Source: Hypsibius dujardini (Eukaryota > Tardigrada > Eutardigrada > Parachela > Hypsibiidae). From it: DNA of 37,058 nt. Where the stretch lies: assembly GCA_001579985.1 (NCBI GenBank), contig LRSR01011983.1, positions 8,183 to 45,240 on the forward strand. The letters are read 5' to 3'. The notes under the pieces are model-generated. The model was not told the origin of the DNA, searched no databases, and saw nothing but the letters and a program-made list of their open reading frames with translations. Below, piece by piece: positions 20,633 through 31,090 of the stretch. The translations under genes were made by a program, and so were the position numbers. The stretch's first letter is position 1; every line of letters starts with the position of its first letter.

Positions 20633-22478
20633 TTAACGGGTTGTTTGATTTGTCCCGCAGGATCCACCAACCGTGCTGCTCTCCCGGCTTTGGGTAAGCA
20701 ATTCGTTAGCGACGATCAGGAGCGATAGAATTAACGTGCAGGTCTACGAAGAAAGAACGGTCAAACGGTCGTGCGATTTTGCATTTTATTCGTCTATTAA
20801 ACTGCAAATTAGAAAAAAAGGTAATCTGCCTACACCAGTCAACAATGCCCGTGTGACGTAAAACAAGTCGCCCCCGTGGAAAAGACATGCATATGCGCGA
20901 TTGCTCGTCTCCAGACGAGCCAATTCCTCGACGGTTTTTATGAATCCCTAGAGCAAGAAATAAGTACACAAATGTGCCGTGAAACGTTCAGCGATTTTGA
21001 ATCATGCCTACCTCCTTAGTGGTCTGACTGTTAATTGCCATAGCATCAGACTCAACCAGGTCGATGAGCCCTTGAATGTTTCCACTGACACGGACACTCT
21101 ATGGTCACACAAGGTCATCAGTCGAAAAAGGTCATTAGTAGGTCGTAGTAGTAATAGTAATTAAAATGAAAAATATTGCTCGTCTCGCGACTTCTACTAT
21201 TACGCACTCCTCATGGAATACGTGAAAATATATCTGTACATGTGTCTGTCTGCCTACCTGTTTATCTGTTTGCTTGCTTGTCTGTCTGCTTGTTTGTCTG
21301 CCTGTCTCTCTATCTTTATGTGTTTCTGGTTGTCTATGTCTGTCTGTCTGTCTGTCAGCCTGTCTGTCTGCCTGTATCTTTTGCATAAATTTAGTGAATG
21401 TCGGACGGACCGACTGATTCTATTCGACATGGACACGGCGTTATATATATGTACTTACCTGTTCATGGGCAAACACTAGCGGCGTCAGTGCAACAAATAT
21501 ATTCGAGCCAAATAATAACCAACAAACACCGTAATAAGCGTAATATTCGAATCGCGGCGTGGGCACCATCGCAATATTTGTCCCGAACCCGAAGACCGTC
21601 ATAAAGTCCGACCCGTAAATTCCGAGGACGATCCAATTGAAATACCCGTTCAGCTCGCCACACAAGTCGCGCGATATCGCGACCGCCCTCTTCCAGTGCT
21701 GCAGCCGCGTGTCCAGATCCCGCATAGAGTAATGTTCGTAATTTTCAATTGTTTCTTCAATTTGCACGTTGACTTGTTTCAAACCGCTTTTGAGGAGCGC
21801 TGCGTGGAGAATCAGGACGCCCAGCACCTGTTGCGAGAGGATGTACGGGCAGACGGTGAAAACGAACTCGAGAATGACCAACTGCCAGATCGCGAGATAA
21901 ACCGGCAGCGGTTGCAGCGAATTCTCCGTCCAATATGGCGACGTGAAATTGGAAGACGCTGGCCGATGGTCGATGTGCCACCATTCGTAATGAATTTTCC
22001 GGTACCAGACGTACCAAATGACTATCCATGTGGCCGTTATGACGAACCACCATAGAGATGCCTTACGATGACCGGCTGAAATTGTTCGGCCATCGGATTC
22101 ATTGTTGCGACAATGCTGTACCGCCTGAATGAACTTTTCCGCTGCACTGCGGAGCCTCTGGAATTGAGGCCGTTTTCGGTGGAATGCCAGTGCCAGCACG
22201 TAAAAAGGCCGGATTGCTGTGAAGAAGCAGGGAGACTGGGAAAAGAGAAGGATCAGCAACGACTGGTTGCCGTGCAGCATGAGAATCAAGATGGTCGCTT
22301 GAGCGGCCGCCACGAGGATACAGGTTAGACTACCGCATAGAATGGCCAGCCCGACCGTTTTGCGAGCCCACTCGGTGAGGATGTTGCCTTGTTTTAAAGA
22401 GGCTAAGTTGGGGAGGGATGGTTGAAATCCGAGAAGGGTAAGGATAAACGTCTGAGTTTTCGCAATCTGATTTGCCAT
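20633..22478 (-). CDS. Seven-helix gustatory-receptor-like protein, copy C
   Basis: Exons: 21459-22478 (340 codons), 21012-21098 (29), 20834-20947 (38) and 20633-20743 (36 plus stop). All joins are phase 0 and GT..AG, giving 443 residues and no lesion. It starts MANQIAKTQTFILTLLGFQP. Six hydrophobic segments lie in exon 1 and TM7 (TCTLILSLLIVANELL) in exon 4, with the Gr-like FHGGDLFYVTRALLTG before it. Exon 2 differs from the other copies (SVRVSGNIQGLIDLVESDAM). The encoded exon 4 is identical in protein to copy A, while exon 1 is closest to copy A over the C-terminal half (YEHYSMRDLDTRLQHWKRAV). It is likely functional as read. The family call is by architecture, not by search. Confidence 0.7.
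21236..21380. repeat. CTGT microsatellite in intron 1 of receptor C
   Basis: Imperfect CTGT/CTGC/TTGT array at the same intron position as in the other copies. Confidence 0.8.
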
Positions 22479-24440
22479 GACGGCTCCGACGCCGGGACTC
22501 GATCAGTATTCCCGTATATACCGAAGAGTACCACTTAGAATCGCGGAGACCAATAGCACTATAATCAGGCCAATTTATCACTGATATTGCAGATATTTTC
22601 ATCAGCAAAACGGTCCTGACAACGTATTTTCTTAGCAATATCAATTTTTTTACATATTTCGAAAAAATAGAATTAATATAAAATAATAAGGAATAGAATA
22701 TTCGATTTTATTAACGTTAAGACAGAATAATACAACACGGCTGGCTACAGTGTGCTTCCATTGTCTGTCAGCGATGGGTTGCAGAAATACCAACATAGAG
22801 GAATCTTATAAATGAAACTACTTCTGTAGTATAGCAAAGGAAGAGCCAAATCCGAAGGAAAACAATGACCGGCACTTGTACTAATAGAGTCATGAAGACA
22901 TCGTCGGAGTAACGTGCCTCTATCGGGACCACTCGGTCAAATGAAAAATAAACATCACTTTATGTACGAGATGCACAAGCGAATTTCGACTCCCTGGGTC
23001 ATGGGGGATGATACGTCATAGTTCAAATTGTTGGCTCTACAGGTACGCCGGTGGAGGACCCAGACGTTGGTTGGTGTCCCGACGGACGCTCTATTTACAG
23101 TGGGAATGAAGCGGAATGGGTCCCCTTGGACAATTACAGTCACATGACACGAATGCTTTGGCGGCACAAATTACGTAATGTATCAGTTTAGATGGGTAGT
23201 ATATACACGATCAGTATGGAAAAGACGTTGCTATGGGACGCAGCCCATCCGTGTCGAACCATCGGTCATTCTAGAAATAGAGTCTTGGATTATTAAGAAA
23301 GATCACAACTCGAACAAAGAAAAGCAGCGGTGACCGATTCTCATTGAGGAGTGGAAGTGGAGACCCTTCGCGGTCAGTTTGGTAGGACATTCCAGGCAGT
23401 TGTGGCATTGACGACTGTAGGCCACCTTCACAATCCCAAAGGCAAACGACGGCTCCTCCTGCAGAATTAGCCGACCGCGGTGGGCTTCTTAGAGGATGCC
23501 TGCTGCCAGGATCCGCAACAACCCGGTCTTCTTGGTCACGTAATCGGCAGTCCGTAAGTCCTCGATCGTACGAAGTGCCGTCCAGCCAATTATTCCCGTC
23601 ACACTGCGAAGTTGTCATGAAGCCAGAGCCTCGTGAAACTTTTGCGGCGCGTTTTGGGCCACCCATTCACGTTGCCGGGCAGGGTAAGGCCAGAAGTAGT
23701 CAACCAGACTTAACTCCACCTCGCTACTGGGATTCACCAAGTAGTCCATGATCAATCTACAGTGCAAAAAGTAGGTTTTAGAAATTTAATAACTGAAAGT
23801 GTCTTTAAAAAATGAAAAGGTATTTCAGAAAGAGTTTATAAAAGATCGGTTTCGTTCAACTTTCAACAGTACAACCTCGGTAAAATGCTAATACTTACAG
23901 ACCATAATATAAGTGCAGTTGGAACGACATATTGAACTATATTAAAATGATGTAATGTACAAACGGGTGTACAATATGTGCGGACATATCGATATCTAAA
24001 TCCGGGAATTTAAATCTCAATAGCGCTGTTTATGCCGTCGCTCCACATGTATTCCACAGCGTCATTAAAAATTCCTTTGCATTTCTCTCTAGTACTTTAT
24101 TAAATTGTCTGTAACTCCCAACCGCGCAAGATGTTCGCAAACAGGGCGACCAATGAACAATCAGTTTCTACTAGAGAACTGGCCAAATATAAGTTGCTTT
24201 AATAAATTAAACCATCAGATAGAAGTATACTTCTACTGCTACAATATTTTAGTATTTTATTAACTTCAAGTGTTCGTTATTCCAAGTAAAACATACAGTA
24301 TACGAATTGATTGACGATTGTCCTTTAATAAAATTAAATAAATATAGCTTTAGGTATGCCCCGACATTGAAACCGACACAACCAGATCGATGGTCTGCCT
24401 GTCAGTATCGGCCAAAACGGAGCACGCCGTCGGAAGGACA
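22479..24440. other. Upstream region of receptor C (duplicated block)
   Basis: It carries the same ordered blocks as upstream of A, B and D, including the promoter-proximal CTCGATCAGTATTCCCGTAT, GTAGTATATACACGATCAGT at 23199-23218, and the remnant at 23266-23755. 24152-24330 repeats 18520-18700. The block runs up to the ACAG array where it meets the inverted block of gene D. Confidence 0.6.
23266..23755 (-). pseudogene. Degenerate remnant of an unrecognised gene, copy upstream of C (longest)
   Basis: Minus-strand reading gives MDYLVNPSSEVELSLVDYFW, then QREWVAQNAPQKFHEALAS, a stop, EDLRTADYVTKKTGLLRIL, another stop, then RGRLILQEEPSFAFGIVKVA and a Cys/His-containing stretch (RQCHNCLECPTKL). 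The RGxLILxEEP motif is reminiscent of the start of SMYD-type SET domains and the CxxC of a MYND finger, but this is a weak resemblance. In-frame stops and frame changes show decay. Confidence 0.45.
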
Positions 24441-24639
24441 ATCTGAAATCAGACAAACAGACATACAGACAGACAAACAGCCAGACAGACAGACAAACAG
24501 ACAAATAGACAGACAAACTGACAAACAAACAGACAGACAAAAAGACAAACAAACAGACAGACAAACAGCCAGACAGACAGATAGACAGACAGACAGACAA
24601 AGAGAAAGACAGACAAACAGACAGACTAACAGACAAACC

Positions 24640-24686
<47 letters not shown>

Positions 24687-24687
24687 T
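24441..24687. repeat. ACAG/AGAC microsatellite at the head-to-head junction of blocks C and D
   Basis: About 250 bp of CAGA repeats with AAAC variants. The inverted D block starts immediately after it (CTGTAGATTGATC at about 24686). Confidence 0.9.
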
Positions 24688-24699
24688 GTAGATTGATCA

Positions 24700-25145
24700 G
24701 GGATTACTCGGTAGATCCCAGTAGCGACACGGAGGTCAGTCTGGCTGACCACTTCTGGCCTTATCCTGTCCGGCAACGCGAATGAGTGACCCAACATGCG
24801 CCGCTGTTGTCGCAGAAGTTTCACGACACCCTGACGACGACGACTTCGCAGTGTAACGGGAACAATTGGATTCCGTTGAAACGGCTGGACTGCCGAGTAC
24901 TTGATCATGAAGACGTTGTTGCCAGGTTGTTGCGGAAGCAAGCATCCACTACGAAGCCCACCGCAGACGGCTAATCCTGCTGGAAAAGCCGCCGTCCGCT
25001 TTTGGGATTCTGTATGTATTCTACGGTCCCATCGTCAACGCCATACCTGTCTAGGGTGTCCTACCAGATTGACTGCGAGGGGTCCCCACTCCCACTCCCC
25101 AGTGAGAATCGACCACCGCTGCTTTTTTTGTTCGAGTCCTGATCT
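24700..25145 (+). pseudogene. Degenerate remnant of an unrecognised gene, copy upstream of D
   Basis: This is the inverted counterpart of the remnants upstream of B and [21 protein letters not shown], then [19 protein letters not shown], then [20 protein letters not shown], separated by frame changes and stops. The initial ATG is lost (AGG). Confidence 0.5.
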
Positions 25146-25904
25146 TTCTTAATATTTTCACATAATTTCTGTGTATACACTACCCCCCTATACTGATATA
25201 TCACGTAATTTTGGTCGGCAAAGCGTCCATATCATGTGACTACAATTGTACAAAGGGACCCATTCCGTTTAATTCCCAGTGTGAATAGAGCGTCAGCAAT
25301 CCGTTCCGTCGGGACACCAACCAACGTATGGGTCCTCCACCGGCGTACCTGTAAAGCCAACAATTTGAATTATGACGTATCTTCCCCCATGACCCGGGGA
25401 GTTGAAGTTCGCTTCTGCATGTAGTTATTAGAGTGATGTCTATTTCTGCATTTAACTGAGTGGTCCCGCTAGGGGCAGTTTAGTCCGACGATGTCTTCAT
25501 GACTCTATTAGTACAAGTGCCGGTCATTGTTTTCCTCAGGATGTGGCTCTTCATGTGCGATAATACATTAGTACAGTTTCATTTATAAGATTGTTCTATG
25601 TTTGGTATTTCTGCAACCCATCGCTGACAAACAGTAGAGGCACACTGTAGTCAGCCCCGTTGTGTGAGTCCATCTTGAAGTAAATTAAATCTGATATTTT
25701 AATTCTAATTTTTCGATGTGTTAAAACAACTGATTTTGCTGATAAGAAACGTTGTCAGGATCTTTGTGCTGATGAAAATATCCGCAATATCGGTACTGAA
25801 ACGGTCCTGACCATAGTGCCATTGGTCTCCGCGATTATAAGTGGTACTCTTCGGTGTACAAGGGAATATTGGTCGAGTCCTGCCGGAGTCAAGGAAGAGC
25901 CGTC
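25146..25904. promoter_or_regulatory. Upstream region of receptor D
   Basis: Mirror image of the regions upstream of A-C, including the conserved segment immediately before the ATG (GTACTCTTCGGTGTACAAGG). The promoter should lie in the proximal part, but no core element is certain. Confidence 0.45.
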
Positions 25905-27853
25905 ATGGCGGACCAGATTGCACAAACTCAGACGTCTATACTTACTCTTCTTGGATTTCAACCATCGCTCGCCAACTTAGCTCCCTCAAGCTCTTCAAAA
26001 AGAGGCAACATCCTCGCTGAGTGGGCTCGCAAAACGGTCAGTCTGGCCATCCTATGCGGCAGTCTAACCTGTATGATCCTGACGATCACTCAGACGATCC
26101 TCTGGATCCTCGCGATGCACAACGACCAGTCAACGCTGCTCCTACTGTTTGGCCAGTCCATCAACTTCTTCACGGCAGCCCGGCCGTTCTACGTGCTGGC
26201 ATGGGCATTCCACCGAACAAGACCCCAATTCCAGCGGCTCCGCAAAACAGCGGAAAAGTTCATCCAGGCAGTACAGCATTGTCAACACAAGGAATCCGAT
26301 GGCCCAACAATTTCAGCCGGTCATCGTAAGGCATCTCTATGGTGGTTCGTCATAACGGCCACATGGATAGTCATTTGGTACGTCTGGTACCGGAAAATTT
26401 CCTGGGAATGGTGGCACATGGTGTTTTGGCCAGCATCTTCTAATATCACGTCGCCGTATTGGACGGAGAATTCACTGCATCCGCTGCCGATTTATATCTC
26501 GACTTGGCAGTTGCTCGTTCTCGCGTGCGTTTTCTCCGTCTGTCCGTACATCCTCTCGCAGCAGGTGCTGGGCGTCCTGATTCTCCACGCAGCGCTCCTC
26601 AAAAGCGGTTTGAAACAAGTCAACATGCAAATTGAAGAGACAATTAAAAATTACGAATATTACTCTATACGGGACCTGGAAACGCGGCTGCAGCACTGGA
26701 AGAGAGCGGTCGCGATTTCGCGCGACTTGTGTGGCGTGCTGAACAAATACTTTAGTTGGATTCTCTTCGGAATATACGGGCTAGACTTTATGACGGTCTT
26801 CGGATTCGGGACAAATATTGTGATGGTGCCCATGCCGCGATTAGAATATTACGCTTATTACTGCGTCTGTGTGTTGTTATTCGGTTCAAATATACTTGTT
26901 GCACTGACACCGCTGGTGTTTGCTCATGAACAAGTGAGTAAATCTGTATAACGTCGTGTACATGTCGAGTGGAATCCGTCTATCCGTCCCACTTTCCCCA
27001 AATGTATGCAAAAGAGACAGGCCGACAGACAGACAAAAAACTTACAGACAGACAGACAAAGAGGCAGACAAGCAAAAAAACGAACAAACAAGCAGACAGT
27101 CAAACAGGCAGGCAGACAAACAAACAGGGAAACAGATAGGCAAGCAGACAGTCAAACAGGCAGGCAGACAAACAGACAGGGAAACAGATAGGCAAGCAGA
27201 CAGACAGGCAAACAGATAGGCAGGTAGACAAACAGATAGGCAGGTAGACAAACAGACAGACAGATATGTCTCCATGTAGTCCAGGAAGTAAAGCGCAGTA
27301 GTTGAAGTCGCGATACGAGCACTATTTTTTATCCCAATTGATCGAAAATACTGATGACCTTTTTCGACTGATGACCTTGTGTGACCGTAGAGTGTCCGTA
27401 TCAGTGCCAACATCCAATGTCTCATCGACCGGATCGAGTCCGATGCTATGGCAAATAACATTCAGACCACTAAAAAGGTAGGCATGTTTCAAAATTGTTG
27501 AACTTTCACGGCACATGTGTGTACTTGTTTCTTGCTCTAGGGATTCATAAAAGCCGTCGAGGAATTGGCTCGTCTGGAGTCGAGCAATCGCACATATGCA
27601 TGTCTCTTCCACGGGGGCGACTTGTTTTACGTCACACGGGCATTGTTGACTGGTGTAGGCAGATTACTTTTCACTCTCAATTGCAGTTTAATAAACAAAT
27701 GAACTGCATAATCTCACGACCGTTTGACCGATTCTTTCTTCGTAGACCTGCACGTTAATTCTATCGCTGCTGATCGTCACTCACGAACTGTTCATACAAA
27801 GCGGGAACAGCAGCACCGTTGGTGGATCCTGCAAGACAAATCAAACCCGTTAA
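25905..27853 (+). CDS. Seven-helix gustatory-receptor-like protein, copy D (inverted)
   Basis: Exons: 25905-26933 (343 codons), 27391-27477 (29), 27541-27654 (38) and 27746-27853 (35 plus stop). All joins are phase 0 and GT..AG, giving 445 residues. The ATG at 25905 (MADQIAQTQT) is preferred over the in-frame ATG at 25854 because it matches all paralogues. A three-codon Ser insertion (PSSSSKRGN) near residue 30 explains the longer exon 1. Helices and C-terminal Gr-like pattern are as in the others, with TM7 TCTLILSLLIVTHELFIQ. Loss of one Gly in CGVLNKYFSWILFG and other changes make it the most diverged copy. It is the only copy on the plus strand. It is intact by reading frame. Confidence 0.7.
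27020..27262. repeat. ACAG/AGGC microsatellite in intron 1 of receptor D
   Basis: Long CAGA/CAGG/CAAA array, the reverse complement of the CTGT arrays in intron 1 of A-C. It includes an internal repeat of CAGGGAAACAGATAGGCAAG. Confidence 0.85.
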
Positions 27854-27866
27854 CTTTCCTTCCCCA

Positions 27867-28108
27867 GCGCTTCAATCGGCGGAAGCGGTAGAGCAAGAAG
27901 CGAATAGTCAGGGAGGTCTCTCCTTGGGAGCAACATTTCACGCATCAGAGGATGTACCAAGTCAGCCTTTTTTGTACCATCTTTTGAATTCATGAAATGG
28001 GAAGGCTCGAAATCAATCTTACTGGAAATGGGATGATGAGGTGTCGGTCAAAGCGTGGTGAGAAGACTCCTTGCATGAGTGCTTTTGGAAGGCTTTGAAC
28101 GGGCACGA
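27867..28108 (-). pseudogene. Second truncated copy of the zinc-finger gene
   Basis: On the minus strand it matches about 3347-3590 of the zinc-finger gene (TCATGCAAGGAGTCTTCTCA, KKADLVHPLMREMLL-like text) with small deletions. It abuts the 3' flank of receptor D directly, as the copy at 14219-14678 neighbours receptor B, so it travelled with the duplicated unit. Confidence 0.8.
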
Positions 28109-28127
28109 TCTAAAAACATGGACTGGA

Positions 28128-28231
28128 CTCCTGTACTGTACTCCTGTACTGTACTTCTGTACTGTACTCCTGTACTGTACTCCTGTACTGTACTACTGTA
28201 CTGTACTTCTGTACTGCACTCGTGTACTGCA
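28128..28231. repeat. Minisatellite, eight copies of a 13-bp unit
   Basis: The unit CTCCTGTACTGTA, with CTTCTG, CTACTG and CTCGTG variants, repeats eight times. It starts just beyond the zinc-finger fragment. Confidence 0.9.
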
Positions 28232-28646
28232 CTTTAATTTTTTGCAACTGCGTTTACAAAAACAAGCTGCAGTATAAGTCTTCATATTTTGAGAACGTCA
28301 CAGGTCCTTTTCAAACCAACGTTCTATTCAATTCAGTTTCACTCGTTTGGAATGAGCGGCTCACGCTCACGGGTTGTCAGAGCCGAGCTGACCCTGTTAC
28401 ACAATTGCACATCACACAGTGTCACGCACTGGCGAGTGGCGACCGTTGCACATTTTCAACATTTCCCCGCTTTTATTTTTAAATTTAAGCATTCTTGTGT
28501 ACCGCGGATCGGAGCCGCTCAAAAAAGCAGAGAGAGAATGAGGCAGTGGAGTTGAAATGGCACTGTGACCTACGCAAAATATGGGCACTTGTACTGTAAG
28601 TAATTTTGGTTCGGCAAAACAATAGAAATGGGGAGAGCAAACTAAA

Positions 28647-28772
28647 TAGTAACGTGGCAGAAACTTTGGACTGACCGAGTGAAGCCATTTAACTCGGCAT
28701 ACGGAAGCAGCTTTACTTTGCACGAGTTACGTGGCTTAAGTCGGTTAGCGTAAGCTTTTTTACACGTGTGTA
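28647..28772. mobile_element. 126-bp palindromic MITE-like element, copy 2
   Basis: Arms 28647-28684 and 28735-28772 match the arms of the element at 2357-2484 (ACGTGGCA.AAACTTTG..CTGACCGA on one side, CGGTTAGCGTAAG...ACACGTGTGTA on the other) around a 50-bp centre. Confidence 0.65.
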
Positions 28773-28948
28773 CACGTACTACTGTACGCTTTTTTTCTCA
28801 AGGGTCGATCTAAGGTCCGGCCCGAAAAAACGTTCCGTGGCTCGCTCAATTATTCATTCAGATTCACTTGAACTTTATTGACTTGAAAAGTTTGAGACCA
28901 AAATGATCATTTTAATCAAGCAAGGTAGCATAGCCTGTCAGGCAAAAA

Positions 28949-29055
28949 CCAACGGGCCAATCACGAACAAGTGAACGGAATTGAACGATCCGCTCCAGCT
29001 TGATGTGAATTAGCGGGGGTGGGGCATAATTGACCCTTGAGATCGGGAGCGTATA
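28949..29055. mobile_element. Diverged half copy of the 284-bp MITE family
   Basis: CCAATCACGA near 28955 and GGGGGTGGGGCATAATTGAC followed by CCTTGAGATCGGG match, in the same order, the reverse complement of the left half of the element at 13266-13549. The other half is missing. Confidence 0.65.
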
Positions 29056-29287
29056 GTAGGTTAGCAACAGTACGAGTACTATGCTAGTAGGTGCTAGCTG
29101 AAGCATGACAGTCGCACCGCGCGGGGGCATCGCACGACACACCCCCCCCCCCTCGTAATGCGTGTAGATTTATTGCCAAATGGGCGTTGCCCGTTATTTG
29201 TGGCAGTCAACTGGGGTTGAGGAGTCTGAAATGGCTGTTTGGAGTTGGGCCTGCAGTTTCTGTCAGGTAATTTTTACTGTCACTGTC

Positions 29288-29316
29288 AGTACGTACGTAC
29301 ATACGTACGTACGTAT
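29288..29316. repeat. TACG tetranucleotide run
   Basis: GTACGTACGTAC repeats with one ATAC break; self-complementary. Confidence 0.85.
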
Positions 29317-30176
29317 CTGTTACAGAAAAGCCGCGAATAAATCGTTGAGCCATTTGACATAAACTAATTGATTCGTCCACTTTACGCGTACTTACAGTAC
29401 GTACGGTACAGAGACGATATGGCAAGATAATGAAAGAAGAACGGTAGTAAAAGATTATCGGAACGCCGTATCTTGAAGGATCTTTGGTATCGTATCGGTC
29501 AACGCACATCGAGACTGCAGACGATCCGAAAGGACAAAGACTGCTCTTGTTACACTGGACTGCAGCAGTTGTAACTTCCATCAACTTTATGTCAATACAA
29601 ATACCCTGGAAAGTCTGTTTCCTCAAATATTTCCTGATGTTCTTTGGCCAAAAAATTCCTCTTTCTCTCACTCAACGTACGACGCATTAGTATTGCCTTT
29701 AATGGGATCGTTGCAAGCATTGCAGATCGTCGCCTGAATTTCCTCTAATCATTCGGACTCCTCATTTATCTCTCTTCGTTTTGTACCGTTGAGTCGAGTT
29801 CAAAAGAAGACGCCCGGAAGAGGAAAAACCAGGAACACAGAAGAAGAACAAAACGAACGGCGGACTCGAGCTCGTTCCACATACAGAGTCACATGAGTCA
29901 GGTCACTGTACTTGAACCAGGCACCACGACGGAATCACGGTGACTCGAATCGTGTTTTGTTCCGAGTCGTAAACAGTGAAAAGTTAAAAGTGAAAACACT
30001 TTCTCATTTTCTTCTGACATCTGTTCAGAGAAGCGCTTCCTCACCCCAGTCGCCGCCATTCCATTTTTCCCCGCCATTGGTGAGTAGGCCTTGTCTTTCT
30101 TTCCCACGCATTGCCCGTAGATTAATGCGATCGATCATTTTGCGTTTGCATCCTCATCCACCAGCTCGCGGAGACG

Positions 30177-31058
30177 ATGGCGTTGACGGGAAGTTTGGTG
30201 TTTGCGGTCCTCTCCGCGGCGCTCTCCTCCTTCATCTTCGGCTACAACATCGGCGTGATTAATGCGCCGCGTGCGGTGGTGGGCCAGTGGCTGCGCGATG
30301 TCAAGTGCCGTCGCGCGGGTGGCGAGCCCAACGTGACGCTAAACGATCTCTGGTGCACTTCTTATCCGGAAAATCAAACGTCCACGCGGATGTTCAGCGA
30401 CAATCCAGAGCTGCAGACGCTGTGGTCCCTTGTGTCGTCCATTTTTGCATTGGGCGCGTTGCTCTCGGCTGGTGAGTTCCTGGGGCGTGGGAATGCCAGA
30501 CAGCATTTCGTTTCGTTAGACTACATTGGCTCACGGTTGATTGAGTGAGGAATGCCTGGTTGATGGAGTGATTGAGTGAGGAAAGCCTGGCTGATTGAGT
30601 GATTGAATGAGGAACTACCACCTGCTTGTAGCGTTATTGATTGATTGAATGATTGTTCAATCGAGGTGGGAAATCGAAAAACTCTAATTATATCATCTGA
30701 AATTCGTTATTAATATCATTTTCAGTGGGTCTCTTTTAGTAGTGAAACCATTTAGTTTAGTTTTAGTCAAACTGTTGACTAATTTTAGTTTGTTTTTTAA
30801 ATTTATTCCACATCAATCTTTAGAAGCTAAATCTTGTAGTTCACCCTTTTAGCAGCTGTATCTTGTTCGTTGCGTTGTCAAACATCTTCGAAGCAGTGTT
30901 TGATGGCAGTTTGATATCCTAATACCCTTATTTTTGGAGATAATGGTTTTATCTACGTATAACCATATTACAAGAGATGAGAGTGACAGGCTTTACTAAT
31001 GTGTGGACTTCATTCTAGCGACTAACCAATGTATGCAGAGTGAATTGTATCATCAAAT

Positions 31059-31090
<32 letters not shown>

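Larger units (their letters stand above)
28232..30160. other. Intergenic region before the glucose transporter, with two MITE relics
   Basis: It holds MITE copies at 28647-28772 and about 28949-29055 and a TACG run at 29288-29316. From about 29750 the sequence becomes purine-rich and likely contains the promoter and 5' UTR of the transporter. A good donor (ATTG|GTGAGT) at 30079 and an acceptor at about 30163 suggest a 5' UTR intron. No other gene was seen. Confidence 0.5.
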
